From Dermatophilaceae bacterium Soc4.6 (GTDB lineage Bacteria > Actinomycetota > Actinomycetes > Actinomycetales > Dermatophilaceae), in the NCBI GenBank assembly GCA_039889245.1, contig JAZGVH010000003.1, positions 1 through 57,611 on the forward strand: 57,611 bases of DNA, in the 5' to 3' direction. The position numbers and the translations under genes are program-made. Below, piece by piece: positions 43,349 through 50,753 of the stretch; within the stretch, counting starts at the first letter, position 1, and every line of letters starts with the position of its first letter. Below the pieces are notes generated by a model. That model searched no databases. It was given only the letters and a program-made list of their open reading frames with translations, and was not told where the DNA came from.

Positions 43349-45198
43349 GCCGGTGCTCCTTCCTCAACAGCCTGGGTGTGGATGGTCGTGACGCGATCAC
43401 GAGACGCCCCGGGTAGGTCGCGGGTGACGCGCCGGGTCTGGCGGGGGGAGTCGGGGTCGGCCTCGAACAGTCCCGGGATCGGCGGCATCGCGGGCCAGTC
43501 CGGGCGGGGTGAGTGCACCGACTCCCGCTCCGTCGCGGTGCACCCGGCGAACACCCCATCGCCGGCGGTCAAGGCCCGTAGGTGGGGGTCGAAGTGGTGC
43601 AGCCACCACGACGAGATCGCCGGGGCCGGCTGCAGCCGCATTGCCTCGAACGCCTCCCACAGCGCCTCGAGTCGGCCGACCGCTTCGGGGTGCTTCCACC
43701 ACTGCCGGCACCACCGCACGCCCGCCCCCGACCCGTGCCGCCAGTTCGGCAGCACGAACCCCTCGACGAACGCCTCCACCCCGGAGAAGAACGGCACCAC
43801 CACCACCGCCTCGCCCGTGGGCCCCGCCTCGGCCGAGGCCGACCCCGCCGACGTCGCCTGCGCGGCGGACCGGCCGGGCCCGCCGGCGAGGTGGGATGGC
43901 TGCCCATCGTTGAGCCGGGCCGCGGGGTCATCCTCGGCGGTGGCCAGGGCCTGCCGGGCTGCGGCCAGCCGCACCCGGGCCGCGATCACCATGGATGGTT
44001 CCAGCGCCGGCGCTTGTCTGGCCGCGGCGAGAGCCTCCTCCGCGGCGGCCAACGCCACCTCTGCAGCCGCCCGGGTCTCCTCCGCGACGACCAGCTCCTC
44101 GCGGGCCGCGGCCAGGACCCGTTCCTGCCGGCGACGCCTTGCCCACGACCGCGATCCCCGCCGCGCGGAGTCCGCGTCGGGCTCGGCTTTGGCCGTGGTG
44201 ACGACTGCGGACTCAGTGGTGAGGACCTCGAGCTCGTCCGCGGCGTCGTCGACGGCGTCGCGAGCGGTGGCCACGGCCCGGGACAGCTGCTCCGCCCGCT
44301 CCCGTGCCACGACCACGGCGGCGGCCGCGACGCGGACCCCACCGGTCGGGGCGGCCGCGGACGCCTCCGCCAGCACCGCCACCGCGACTTCGACCTCCCC
44401 CCGCGCAGTCTCCACCGACGCACTTCCCGCGGTCTGGCTTCGGGGTGCACCTACGCCGGGCCCTGGTCGGCGTCCCTCCAGCTGCGACACCCGCGACCCG
44501 GCACCCCCAGCACCGGCACCAGCGCCGGCACCATCGGGCGGTCCGGCCCGTCCTCGCGTACTGCGCATCGTGGTCCCCTTCCGGGTGCTTTCGGTTGCTG
44601 TTGTTGCTGATTGGGTTGGTGTCGTGCCCTGGCGGGGGGGTGCCGGGCGGTCTAACCCGGTGACGTGGCGGTCGGCAAGCCGACGGCCGGCGTTGTACGC
44701 CGCCAACGCGTTCTGCTCGGCCGTCCCCCGACCGATCCGTCCCGCGGTCATCAGGTCGGTCACCTGGGCGAACAAGGCGCACATCAACCGACCCTGTGAC
44801 GGGATCGCGTCACCCGGGTTCCAGACATCGGCGACCTGGTCACCGGTGAAGTCCGCACCCCACGCCGACCACGTGCCAGGCATGAACTGCGCGATCCCCT
44901 GGGCACCGGCCGGAGAGCCCGCGCGCGGGTTCCACCCCGACTCCTGCTCGACCTGCGCGGCGATCAACGGCGCCGACTCCCCCGCACACATCGACCCCGC
45001 CTGCACTACCAACGCCACATAGTCTGGCGGCACCACCGCTGTGTTCAGCTCGTCCCCGCCCGGCCCCCCACCACCAGGTCCAGGTCCGCCGCCGGAGCGC
45101 GCCGCCGCCGTCGCCACCTGCGACGTCCCGCCGGTCGTGACCGCCAGCACCGGCATGAGCAGCAGCAGCACACCAAACACCCCCGCACCCCACTTCAC
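43345..45198 (-). CDS. Lytic transglycosylase (SLT) fused to a DUF4913 domain
   Basis: 617 residues from GTG 45198 (GTGA overlap with the upstream stop). One membrane anchor (WGAGVFGVLLLLMPVLAVTTGG) precedes an SLT domain: AAQVEQESGWNPRAGSPAGA and QGIAQFMPGTW, with catalytic Glu in EQESGW and final AAYNAG. This would cut peptidoglycan glycan strands for a conjugation channel. With no stop, the frame continues through a Gly-rich linker, a long Ala/Glu coiled-coil-like region and a DUF4913 domain (FVEGFVLPNWRHGSGAGVRW, then CRQWWKHPEAVGRLEALWEA), common on actinobacterial plasmids. An internal ATG at 44568, with GGAAGGGG before it, could start DUF4913 as a separate cytoplasmic product. Its stop overlaps the primase start (ATGA). 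Confidence 0.75.
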   Translation of the reverse strand: MKWGAGVFGVLLLLMPVLAVTTGGTSQVATAAARSGGGPGPGGGGPGGDELNTAVVPPDYVALVVQAGSMCAGESAPLIAAQVEQESGWNPRAGSPAGAQGIAQFMPGTWSAWGADFTGDQVADVWNPGDAIPSQGRLMCALFAQVTDLMTAGRIGRGTAEQNALAAYNAGRRLADRHVTGLDRPAPPRQGTTPTQSATTATESTRKGTTMRSTRGRAGPPDGAGAGAGAGGAGSRVSQLEGRRPGPGVGAPRSQTAGSASVETARGEVEVAVAVLAEASAAAPTGGVRVAAAAVVVARERAEQLSRAVATARDAVDDAADELEVLTTESAVVTTAKAEPDADSARRGSRSWARRRRQERVLAAAREELVVAEETRAAAEVALAAAEEALAAARQAPALEPSMVIAARVRLAAARQALATAEDDPAARLNDGQPSHLAGGPGRSAAQATSAGSASAEAGPTGEAVVVVPFFSGVEAFVEGFVLPNWRHGSGAGVRWCRQWWKHPEAVGRLEALWEAFEAMRLQPAPAISSWWLHHFDPHLRALTAGDGVFAGCTATERESVHSPRPDWPAMPPIPGLFEADPDSPRQTRRVTRDLPGASRDRVTTIHTQAVEEGAPA

Positions 45199-47030
45199 CG
45201 TCCGCCACCACCGCCCGTATCTGCAGCCAGCGCCGGCACCACATCCAGCGCTGGCACCGCGTACAGCGACGTTGCCGGCCCGTCCTGTGCCACCACCAAC
45301 GCCACCCCGACCCCACCCGATGGGTGGACTGGTCCAGAACCTGCCGGATGGGACGGCGGCCACGCCACGACCGCGACCGGCGGGACAGGCGGGACCGCTG
45401 ACGCCAAGGTCCCCCCAGCACGCGGGGTGCCGGACCGAAGACGACCGTCCGGCCCGACCGTGACGACCGACCCCTCGGTCGTGCCGAACGCCCCGCCCGG
45501 CCCCACACAGGACGTAACCCAGTCGCCCGGGAGCCGGTGCACCCCACCCGTGCGCAGGTCAAGGACGCTCGACCCGTAGATCCCCCAGTCCCCGTCCGGC
45601 GCCACCGCGACTGCACCAGTCACGACCCCCGACCCCTGTGACCCCACCCCACCAACCCCACCCGCGGACGACACCGGCACCACCGGTGAGGTCCACACCG
45701 GCACCCAGGAACCCGACCCACTTCCCTCACCAGCAGACGCCACCCCAGCGCGGAACGCCCGCAACACCACCCGGCCAGCAGCACCGCCAGCCAGAGTTCT
45801 GGTGCGCTGGGGGGTGAAGGCGGCGACGAGCACGTCGTCGACGACCGCTACTGGACCCGACCACACGCTCCCCGCCGGACTGGGCAACGGGGTCCCTTCC
45901 CCCGCGACCGACGCCGAGGACACCACCCACACCCGGCCCCCGCCCGCAGCCAGCACCATCCCCTCAGCGGACGACGACGTCGTCGACGTCGTCCCGGTCG
46001 TCCCCAAGCTGGCCGTCACTCCGACGACGGCTGCGCCAGCGGGCAGGACCCGAGAGATCCAGCCAGAGCCGGTTAGGACCTGCAGATGCTGACCCGGGCC
46101 CATGGCGACCACCCCGGACCCGGCACCCCCTCCCACAGCGACCACCAGCATCCCCACCGTTGGAAGCGCCCACCGGGCACAAACCTCTCCCGTCAAGGCC
46201 GCGAGGACCACCACCTGCGATGAGGTCCACACCACCATTCGCCGCCGTCCCCCGATAACCACGACCACCGGCCCACCCGTGAATGTGTCCCCCACCGCAC
46301 GAGACCAGCGCACGCGGCCCGTGGCGACGTCCACAGCCTGCACGACCTTCCGGTCTGCAGACGGCACCCACACCAGACCGCCTCCGGTCGCTACCTCTGC
46401 AGTTCCCGGCGTCCTCGAGCCGACCAGGGCAGACCCCAGCGGCATCGGAACCGACCACAGAGCCACTCGGGAATACCCAGCCGGGGGAGCAACAGGCAGC
46501 TGCACTCGGGCCCGTGCCAGCAGCGGTGCTGACACACCTACCGACGCAGCTGAGCCAACACGGCGGGTTGCCGCCCATGACAGACCCCCTACGGCCCCAG
46601 CAGACAGCGCCGCGATGCCCATCAGGGACAGCAGTTGTCGACGACTCGCTCTCGCCCCTCGTTGACGCTGAGGCGACTTGTCTAACGGGAGCAAGACGCC
46701 GTCGATGGTCACAGCGACGACGTGCGGCTCAGCCTGCGGACCGTCCTCGAAGCCAGACAGGATCGCCCGTACCGCACCGCAGGGACGCCCGGCCGCCACG
46801 TGGGCAGCTCGACTCACCAGGTGAGCAATGACCTCGGTCCGGGTGCCGGCAAACACCGTCTGGCCATCTACCAGGCCCTGCACCCACCCGTCATCGTCAG
46901 GCTCGTCCTCGGGTGGCTGAGATTTCAGCACCGAGGGGATGGTCTCGATGGTCAACCGGACCACCGGGTAAGAGGGCACGCCGGCCGCAGCGGCGTCGAG
47001 ATCTTCCGACACCTCCACACCGCCTGTCAT
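45195..47030 (-). CDS. Membrane-anchored PQQ-like beta-propeller protein
   Basis: About 611 residues; start ATG 47030 with AGGTGGCG before it (the frame is open to 47129). The N-terminal ~125 residues are cytoplasmic, including a Pro/Asp-rich patch and HLVSRAAHVAAGRPCGAVRA. One membrane helix (RRQLLSLMGIAALSAGAVGG) precedes an external part built of PQQ-like blades (VWVPSADRKVVQAVDVATGR, then VRWSRA; VVWTSSQVVVLAALTGEV), rich in Gly/Val/Ser. Such propellers bind partners rather than catalyse. It is first in an operon with the transglycosylase and primase genes, so a cell-envelope scaffold in DNA transfer is plausible. Confidence 0.7.
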   Translation of the reverse strand: MTGGVEVSEDLDAAAAGVPSYPVVRLTIETIPSVLKSQPPEDEPDDDGWVQGLVDGQTVFAGTRTEVIAHLVSRAAHVAAGRPCGAVRAILSGFEDGPQAEPHVVAVTIDGVLLPLDKSPQRQRGARASRRQLLSLMGIAALSAGAVGGLSWAATRRVGSAASVGVSAPLLARARVQLPVAPPAGYSRVALWSVPMPLGSALVGSRTPGTAEVATGGGLVWVPSADRKVVQAVDVATGRVRWSRAVGDTFTGGPVVVVIGGRRRMVVWTSSQVVVLAALTGEVCARWALPTVGMLVVAVGGGAGSGVVAMGPGQHLQVLTGSGWISRVLPAGAAVVGVTASLGTTGTTSTTSSSAEGMVLAAGGGRVWVVSSASVAGEGTPLPSPAGSVWSGPVAVVDDVLVAAFTPQRTRTLAGGAAGRVVLRAFRAGVASAGEGSGSGSWVPVWTSPVVPVSSAGGVGGVGSQGSGVVTGAVAVAPDGDWGIYGSSVLDLRTGGVHRLPGDWVTSCVGPGGAFGTTEGSVVTVGPDGRLRSGTPRAGGTLASAVPPVPPVAVVAWPPSHPAGSGPVHPSGGVGVALVVAQDGPATSLYAVPALDVVPALAADTGGGGGR

Positions 47031-47464
47031 CCCGACGCCACCTGCGCCGTGGCAGGAGGTGGCGTCCGTCGAGAACTGCACTTCCCGATGGACGCCACCC
47101 TTGAGGGACCGTGGGGGTGAGGTACGCACTCACGGCGTACGTCTCCACAACACGACCCGCCCGTCGACCAGGACCGCCGGAGAGCCCAGCAATCCCAGTC
47201 GGTGCGCGCGCGCCCGTCGGCACCACGCGCTGCCCGACCAACCGATCCCCTGGGACGACGAGGACACGGCCGACCGGCGCTCAGCCCAGCGACGGCGACC
47301 CGCGGGCCACCGGCACCCCCCATGCGTCTGCACGCATCACCGGCATGACGTGCTGGCTGTATCGCCAGACGTTCACGCGGGCAGCGGTGACTCTGTAGCA
47401 TTTCCAACGGACCTTCCGTGTGCAGCATCCGGCTTGCCGGACTGACGCGCTCTTGACTAGGGAG

Positions 47465-47516
47465 CAGTGAGGGTTCACTGGCCGGTCGAGAGTTACCGCT
47501 CTCGGCCGGCCTTTCT
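47465..47516 (+). terminator. Tandem hairpins with T-rich tail
   Basis: CAGTGA/TCACTG (47465-47480) is followed directly by a 13-bp stem with one mismatch (GGCCGGTCGAGAG 47480-47492, CTCTCGGCCGGCC 47499-47511) and then TTTCT. On the plus strand this is a good rho-independent terminator. No plus-strand gene ends just before it, so it may end a small RNA or block transcription into the next gene. Confidence 0.55.
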
Positions 47517-47620
47517 AGGTCCGGACCCATGGCGGGATCCTGACCTATGAGGAACGTTAGGACCGGCGGACGGTCCGTTGTGAGTTTGCGGCGAGCAAAT
47601 TTGGCAAAATCTTGGTCAAG

Positions 47621-47642
47621 AACTTTTCAGAAATGAAAAGTT
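47621..47642. promoter_or_regulatory. Operator-like palindrome upstream of the EspR-like regulator
   Basis: AACTTTTCA and its exact complement TGAAAAGTT are separated by GAAA, 18 bases before the regulator ATG. It stands out as AT-rich in GC-rich DNA. A symmetric site so close to the start suggests autoregulation by the gene product. Confidence 0.6.
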
Positions 47643-47659
47643 GAGCCTAGGGTGGGGCC

Positions 47660-48070
47660 ATGCCAGCCACCCCCGGCGTCACCGCCCAGACCTCCGACGC
47701 CAATCGGGTTGCAGTCGACGTCCCAGCCGCATTGAACCGGCTACTGAGCAGGCTGCGGTGGCTCCAGCCGACCGAGCAGGGCTTAATGTGGCGGGACTGG
47801 AACAACAACGTCCACTTGGCGGCCGCGGTGAGCGCAGCCCGTGGCGCGCCGACATCACACGTCCAGATCCACCGCATCCGTCAAGGAGTCAACCCCGACC
47901 CACGGGGCAGCATCCTGTGGGCCATCGGACGGGTGCTCAGCGAGCACAGTCCGGTCCCCATTACGCCGGACTACTTCTGGGTCCCCGCGACCCGCGCAGC
48001 AGTCGACCTGGCCATCGACGCTCAGCTGCGCCAGCTGCGTGACGTGTTTGCCCGCGAACCGCGCTCCTAG
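47660..48070 (+). CDS. EspR/XRE-like small DNA-binding protein
   Basis: A 136-residue protein. It has the order seen in EspR-type regulators: an N-terminal helix (ALNRLLSRLRWLQPTEQGLM), a helix-turn-helix-like stretch (VSAARGAPTSHVQIHRIRQG with P.......LWAIGRVL) and a YFW segment equivalent to the conserved YFF near the end of the first domain. A C-terminal dimerisation helix follows (AVDLAIDAQLRQLRDVF). It probably acts as a dimer on the palindrome just upstream. Its stop overlaps that of the convergent MFS gene (CTAG, 48067-48070), with no terminator between. Confidence 0.55.
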   Translation: MPATPGVTAQTSDANRVAVDVPAALNRLLSRLRWLQPTEQGLMWRDWNNNVHLAAAVSAARGAPTSHVQIHRIRQGVNPDPRGSILWAIGRVLSEHSPVPITPDYFWVPATRAAVDLAIDAQLRQLRDVFAREPRS

Positions 48071-49302
48071 CCAGCCGACTGGACTCGGGCGCCCGCTCCG
48101 GACCTCACGGCCAAGCCAGACCACGCGAGGACAACAACCAAGGCGGCCGTCATTACAAGGCCCGCCATCGTCAGGGATACACCGGCAATCACTCCGTAGA
48201 GCAGTTCGCCGACGGGGATCATCGAGTAGATAGCGAGCTGAATGGCCGAGTTGACCCGGCCCATGGCCTCCGGCGGTGTGCGCTCGTGAATGGCCCCGCG
48301 CAGCATCCCCGCTGTGGGAGCGAAAAACAGCCCCGCGAGGAAGCAGGCGCTAGTCACCAGCCACGGTGAGTTCGAGACGGCGAGCACCACCAGAGCTCCC
48401 GTCGCCGGGACCATCAGCAACACCGGACGGCGTAGTGGACTCGCCGCGTCGTCACTTGGGGAAGAGCGCAGGCGGGCAGCCCAGCTGCCACCCACGATGT
48501 AGCCCACCGAGATGCCCACCGACGACAAGCCGTAGACAATCGGCGACCAGTGGTAGGCCACCGACTTCAAGGGGATCCCCAAGAACAGCGGGGCGGTAGC
48601 AGCCATGTTCGACAGAGACAACAACAGCAGCGCGAACCGGCTCACCGGGTCACGTACCAGCGTGCTGACCGTCTCCTGGACCATCTGGCGTGCCGAGAGT
48701 CCTGCTGACGTGGTCACGCCAAGCCGGCCACCAGCGCGCCGCCGGAGCAGCACTAGGAAGACGAGAGCGCTCACCAGCAGGCCGGCTGCGATGACGCCGA
48801 CTAACTGCGGGAGGAGGCCCAGCAGGATGCCCCCGCCGACAGTGCCGGCGATGATTGCCCCGTTTGAGGCCACTGACATCAGGGTCTGGACCCGGCTATG
48901 CTCCCCCGCCTCGGCCAAGAGCCCCGCAACACCGCGCATCGCTGGCATGTGGACGGCGTCCGCCACACCCACGGCGGCGGCCAGCAGCGACAGGGGAAGA
49001 ACCCCTGGCGTCTGACCGATCAGCAGTGCCGCGAACACGACCATCAGTAGAAGCCGGGCCGCCAAGGACCACACTGCGACCTTGGCGACCCCGAGTCGAT
49101 CGCCGACTACACCTCCCAGCAATAGCAAGGCAATACGAGGCAGGGTCCCTGAGGCGAAGATCACGGCCGCCTGAGCGGGAGAGCCGGCCCTGGCGGCGAC
49201 CCAGCCCAATGCGACATAGAACAGCGCATCGGCCACCTCGTCAACGGTCATCAGACCGAGGTAGATCCTCACCACCGGATCACCCGTTGACGTCGTCACC
49301 AC
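48067..49302 (-). CDS. MFS transporter (drug-efflux-like)
   Basis: A 411-residue major facilitator with ten to twelve membrane segments. Motif A-like sequence is LLGGVVGDRLGVAKV after helix 2. Later segments include LLPQLVGVIAAGLLVSALVF and GLSSVGISVGYIVGGSWAARL. The start GTG at 49302 follows GGAGGTG at correct spacing. It overlaps the upstream HTH regulator gene by 23 bases, so the two are cotranscribed. This pairing with an ArsR-like regulator is typical of proton-driven efflux of small toxic compounds. The substrate cannot be inferred. Confidence 0.8.
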   Translation of the reverse strand: MVTTSTGDPVVRIYLGLMTVDEVADALFYVALGWVAARAGSPAQAAVIFASGTLPRIALLLLGGVVGDRLGVAKVAVWSLAARLLLMVVFAALLIGQTPGVLPLSLLAAAVGVADAVHMPAMRGVAGLLAEAGEHSRVQTLMSVASNGAIIAGTVGGGILLGLLPQLVGVIAAGLLVSALVFLVLLRRRAGGRLGVTTSAGLSARQMVQETVSTLVRDPVSRFALLLLSLSNMAATAPLFLGIPLKSVAYHWSPIVYGLSSVGISVGYIVGGSWAARLRSSPSDDAASPLRRPVLLMVPATGALVVLAVSNSPWLVTSACFLAGLFFAPTAGMLRGAIHERTPPEAMGRVNSAIQLAIYSMIPVGELLYGVIAGVSLTMAGLVMTAALVVVLAWSGLAVRSGAGARVQSAG

Positions 49303-49912
49303 GGTGCTCACCTCCGAGCCACAACGGAAACCCAGCCACGGTCACGAAGACAGCGCCGAGGTCGCCACCGGCCATCTGGTCCCGCTGCTCCCGGTTGACA
49401 TCAGAGCGAGCCCGCGCCCGCTCCAAGACCGCGGCCATCTCATCGTCCAGGTCGTCCAAATCAGTCGGTGTGAGCCAGAACGAGTAATCGCGCTGGATCG
49501 AGGCCTCGACCCATGAGGAGGACCACTGACCGCGCTCACGTTGGACGTACCAAGCCTGTAGCCGTTCGATGACGCGCTGCATCGTTCCCCACCACAGGTC
49601 CTCTACCGCTTGCGCGACATTGGGATCGTCCCCGACTGTCTCGGCCCACCGGACGCTGACCACATCGGCCGCCCAAACAGCGTCCCGCCCCTCACCGTCG
49701 ACGACACGCACCCACTCCCCCTCGAGCAAGCCCCTCAAGTGGGCGCGCAGCCCGCGGCGGGCAGAAGGGATCCTTCGTCCGAGCTCGGCGTAGGTCATCG
49801 GACCCTCCAAGCGCAGGAGCTCCAGGAGGTCCAACCGGACGGGGTCCGCAGCGACAGCCCTCAACCGTCGTAGGGCACGCAACTCGTCTGATGGCTCGTC
49901 CTCGCTCGACAC
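49280..49912 (-). CDS. ArsR/PadR-like winged-helix regulator
   Basis: A 210-residue regulator starting at GTG 49912 after AGGAAC. The winged helix is at residues 10-75: LRAVAADPVRLDLLELLRLE, then GPMTYAELGRRIPSARRGLRAHLRGLLEGEWV. The C-terminal half is helical (QRVIERLQAWYVQRERGQWS; YSFWLTPTDLDDLDDEMAAV). The HTH type is common in actinobacterial repressors that sit upstream of MFS genes. It likely controls the efflux operon it begins. Confidence 0.75.
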   Translation of the reverse strand: MSSEDEPSDELRALRRLRAVAADPVRLDLLELLRLEGPMTYAELGRRIPSARRGLRAHLRGLLEGEWVRVVDGEGRDAVWAADVVSVRWAETVGDDPNVAQAVEDLWWGTMQRVIERLQAWYVQRERGQWSSSWVEASIQRDYSFWLTPTDLDDLDDEMAAVLERARARSDVNREQRDQMAGGDLGAVFVTVAGFPLWLGGEHRGDDVNG

Positions 49913-49952
49913 AGTTCCTGACCCTACTGACGACGACCAAGAGCAGATGGGG

Positions 49953-50072
49953 TTAGCAGACGGCGCAGTGCTTCATCGGATGCACCACCTTGGCCCCCGC
50001 AGCCGTCGCGCTCGAGGGGGCAGCCGCCGCCAGGGCGACGACCATGCAGAGCAGAGCCAGAAACCGACGCAT
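49953..50072 (-). CDS. 39-aa secreted peptide ending in a Cys-x-x-Cys motif
   Basis: ATG 50072 follows GAAGGA at correct spacing. The peptide has a clear signal sequence (MRRFLALLCMVVALAAAAPS, then SATAAG) and a short mature part, AKVVHPMKHCAVC, with two His, two Cys and a terminal cysteine. The size and C-terminal HCAVC suggest a metal-binding, disulfide-forming or signalling peptide. No modification enzymes are nearby. It lies between the efflux regulator (minus) and the RHH gene (plus). Too short to be certain, but site, signal and stop agree. Confidence 0.55.
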   Translation of the reverse strand: MRRFLALLCMVVALAAAAPSSATAAGAKVVHPMKHCAVC

Positions 50073-50287
50073 AGCAAGTCCTTCGCTGAAGTAAGGCACC
50101 GATCGTAGGGATCACCGCCTGGTGCGGGAAGGTGACTCCCAGGGTCGCCCGTCGGCGTCCCAACGCCCCCAAACTACCCGTTGGGGCCCCGAGGTGCCGA
50201 TGTACATCACGCGCCGACCCCCTCACCGACACGCCGAGGCAGCCAACCTCCACCAATCCGGATTCAGTGGCTGACAGGGTGGAGCCC

Positions 50288-50497
50288 ATGGCCAGGGACT
50301 ATCGCAGTGCGAGTCGCTCCGTGGGGATCTCCTTCCGGATGACCCCATCCGAACGAGCGTGCCTCGAGCGCGAGGCCGAGACCGAGGGATTCAGCTCCCT
50401 CCAGCAGCTGCTCGAGGCCCGCGTCTTCGGCGCGGCCAAGCCTCGGCGCAAGTCCGGACCCCAGCCCCAGGAAGAGCGGCTTGACCTGACCGCCTAG
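50288..50497 (+). CDS. Small ribbon-helix-helix-like protein
   Basis: A 69-residue protein; GGGTGGAG before ATG 50288. SVGISFRMTPSERACLEREA, then ETEGFSSLQQLLEARVFG, matches a short beta strand plus two helices of RHH/CopG-type proteins, with a basic tail (KPRRKSG). Such proteins repress plasmid replication or act as antitoxins or relaxosome factors. It precedes the rep gene by 260 bp on the same strand, which favours copy-number control. Confidence 0.6.
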   Translation: MARDYRSASRSVGISFRMTPSERACLEREAETEGFSSLQQLLEARVFGAAKPRRKSGPQPQEERLDLTA

Positions 50498-50530
50498 ACC
50501 ACGATCAGGGCAGGGCCCTGACATGACGAA

Positions 50531-50553
50531 GGCTCCCGTATGCAGCGGGAGCC
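50531..50553 (+). terminator. Hairpin after the RHH gene
   Basis: A perfect stem GGCTCCCG/CGGGAGCC with loop TATGCAG, 34 bases after the RHH stop. A strong hairpin without a T-run. Confidence 0.6.
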
Positions 50554-50565
50554 TCGTCCGAAGCT

Positions 50566-50753
50566 AGTTCCCCGGGTTACCCGGGACCGATCACCTTCTC
50601 GCCAGAGAGGCGCTTCGTTGTGCCCACTGTACCCCGTGGGCTGACGCATCGTTATGCGTCCATGCCCAAACTCGGCCCGCGTGTCGCCGTCAGCGCCCGC
50701 AACCGCCGTAATTACCCGTTCACGAGACCGGTACGCCGACTAGGCGACGCCCT
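50566..50753. other. Rep upstream region with clustered inverted repeats (possible origin or copy control)
   Basis: Contains CCCGGGT/ACCCGGG around one base near 50571-50585 and GACGCAT/ATGCGTC around CGTT (50643-50660), then an AT-richer GTAATTACCCG stretch. Inverted repeats directly before a replication initiator gene are usual for origins or operators. No tandem iterons are seen here. Confidence 0.4.

Larger units (their letters stand above)
47031..47659. other. Intergenic, regulatory; no convincing gene
   Basis: About 630 bases between the PQQ-like gene (minus) and the regulator gene at 47660 (plus). Minus-strand open frames exist at 47060-47330 but are Arg/Trp-rich and lack ribosome sites. 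The region contains two adjacent hairpins near 47465-47511 and an operator-like palindrome at 47621-47642, both listed separately. Confidence 0.4.

Noticed and set aside
47060-47530. Minus-strand frames upstream of the PQQ-like gene
   Set aside because: Arg/Trp-rich, no ribosome binding sites, and they cross a terminator-like hairpin.
48067-48070. CTAG shared by the stops of two convergent genes as a possible special regulatory junction
   Set aside because: Overlapping convergent stops are frequent in compact actinobacterial DNA and need no special explanation.
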